Source: Desulfobacteraceae bacterium (GTDB lineage: Bacteria; Desulfobacterota; Desulfobacteria; Desulfobacterales; Desulfobacteraceae). From it: 5,293 bases of DNA. Where the stretch lies: contig JAFLJU010000160.1 of the NCBI GenBank assembly GCA_022712835.1, positions 1 through 5,293 on the forward strand, written 5' to 3'. The translations under genes and the position numbers were made by a program. Shown here one piece after another: positions 5,020 to 5,293 of the stretch; within the stretch, counting starts at the first letter, position 1; each line of letters opens with the position of its first letter. The notes below the pieces were generated by a model. The model was given only the letters and a program-made list of their open reading frames with translations, searched no databases and was not told where the DNA came from.

Positions 5020-5057
5020 CACGGGTCACCCCAACTGGGAACCCAGGCGTTCCCGTG
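5020..5057. terminator. GC-rich hairpin between convergent genes, possible terminator
   Basis: One base after the DUF3795 stop begins CACGGG (5020-5025), which pairs with CCCGTG (5052-5057). Between them is the perfect dyad CTGGGAACCCAG (5035-5046), and an alternative stem pairs GGGAAC (5037-5042) with GTTCCC (5049-5054). It sits in the 53-bp gap between the convergent DUF3795 and ABM genes. No T-tract follows on either strand, so it is not a textbook intrinsic terminator. It may act with Rho or protect mRNA ends. Confidence 0.45.
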
Positions 5058-5072
5058 AATCAATGAGTAGAA

Positions 5073-5293
5073 TTACGCTTGATTTTCCTTGGGGTAAAAC
5101 TTCGGGGTGATACCGCCCACAACCGGCTCATAATACCGGTAAAAAGTCTTTTCCCCAAGCAATTCATCGACCTTGTGCTGGATAGTCATGCGTTCCTGGC
5201 TGTGCATCCATTTGTTCCAATCTTCCAGCGTATTCCAGGTGCTCATGATCAGATACTCCCCTTCACAGTCCAGGCAGCTAAAGGTCTGATCTG
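5073..5293 (-). CDS. antibiotic biosynthesis monooxygenase (ABM) domain protein, C-terminal part
   Basis: An open frame on the minus strand runs in from the right edge and ends at TAA (5073-5075), giving 72 residues; the start lies outside the window. The pattern CEGEYLIMSTWNTLEDWNKW at residues 9-28, followed by HSQERMTIQHKVDELLGEK and YRYYEP, is typical of small ABM-fold (dimeric alpha-beta barrel) proteins. In these a strand ending in STW precedes a helix with S-x-E-R. The family includes quinol monooxygenases and many members of unknown substrate, so the enzymatic role is open. It is convergent with the DUF3795 gene and unlikely to share its operon. Confidence 0.85.
   Translation of the reverse strand, partial: DQTFSCLDCEGEYLIMSTWNTLEDWNKWMHSQERMTIQHKVDELLGEKTFYRYYEPVVGGITPKFYPKENQA

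Overview
The window looks like ordinary chromosomal DNA of a Gram-negative anaerobe. Gene style, the mix of families and a moderate, locally varying base composition fit a Desulfobacterota (Desulfobacteraceae-like) genome. That placement is an impression from reading, not a search result. No rRNA, tRNA, CRISPR array, transposase or integrase is visible.

Layout, left to right. (1) 71-1043, plus strand: a two-gene unit with a 7-bp gap, a small YwbE-family protein followed by a class I methyltransferase of the Methyltransf_32/GSTCD-like type. (2) 957-2731, minus strand: a MarR-GNAT fusion regulator, then 146 bp downstream a LysE/ArgO-type amino-acid exporter. The exporter is convergent with the methyltransferase and overlaps it by 87 bp. 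The overlap includes a 15-bp tandem duplication that repeats the exporter's stop codon in frame. (3) 2732-3086: a 355-bp divergent intergenic region. It holds a minus-strand promoter with a TTGACA box and an overlapping operator-like dyad, a perfect 8-bp inverted repeat, a pair of 14-bp repeats 31 bp apart, an extended -10 promoter for the plus strand, and a 50-codon open frame that may be a remnant. (4) 3087-5019, plus strand: a compact three-gene unit. It encodes a NYN/PIN-like RNase with a C-terminal helical domain that may be OST-HTH/LOTUS-like, a GNAT acetyltransferase with a YoaP-like C-terminal domain, and a 12-cysteine DUF3795 protein. (5) 5073-5293, minus strand: the C-terminal part of an antibiotic-biosynthesis-monooxygenase (ABM) domain protein running off the window. 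A GC-rich hairpin separates it from DUF3795.

Working together: the MarR-GNAT protein probably represses its own promoter and may control the exporter behind it. The NYN/GNAT-YoaP/DUF3795 unit is the least explained part. It joins a predicted RNA-cleaving domain, a predicted acetyl transfer domain and two cysteine-rich modules, with a 1-bp gap between the first two genes. It is the best candidate here for an undescribed functional module, but no function can be assigned from sequence alone.

Bases 1-70 hold the leader and ribosome binding site of the first gene, and perhaps the last codons of an upstream gene.
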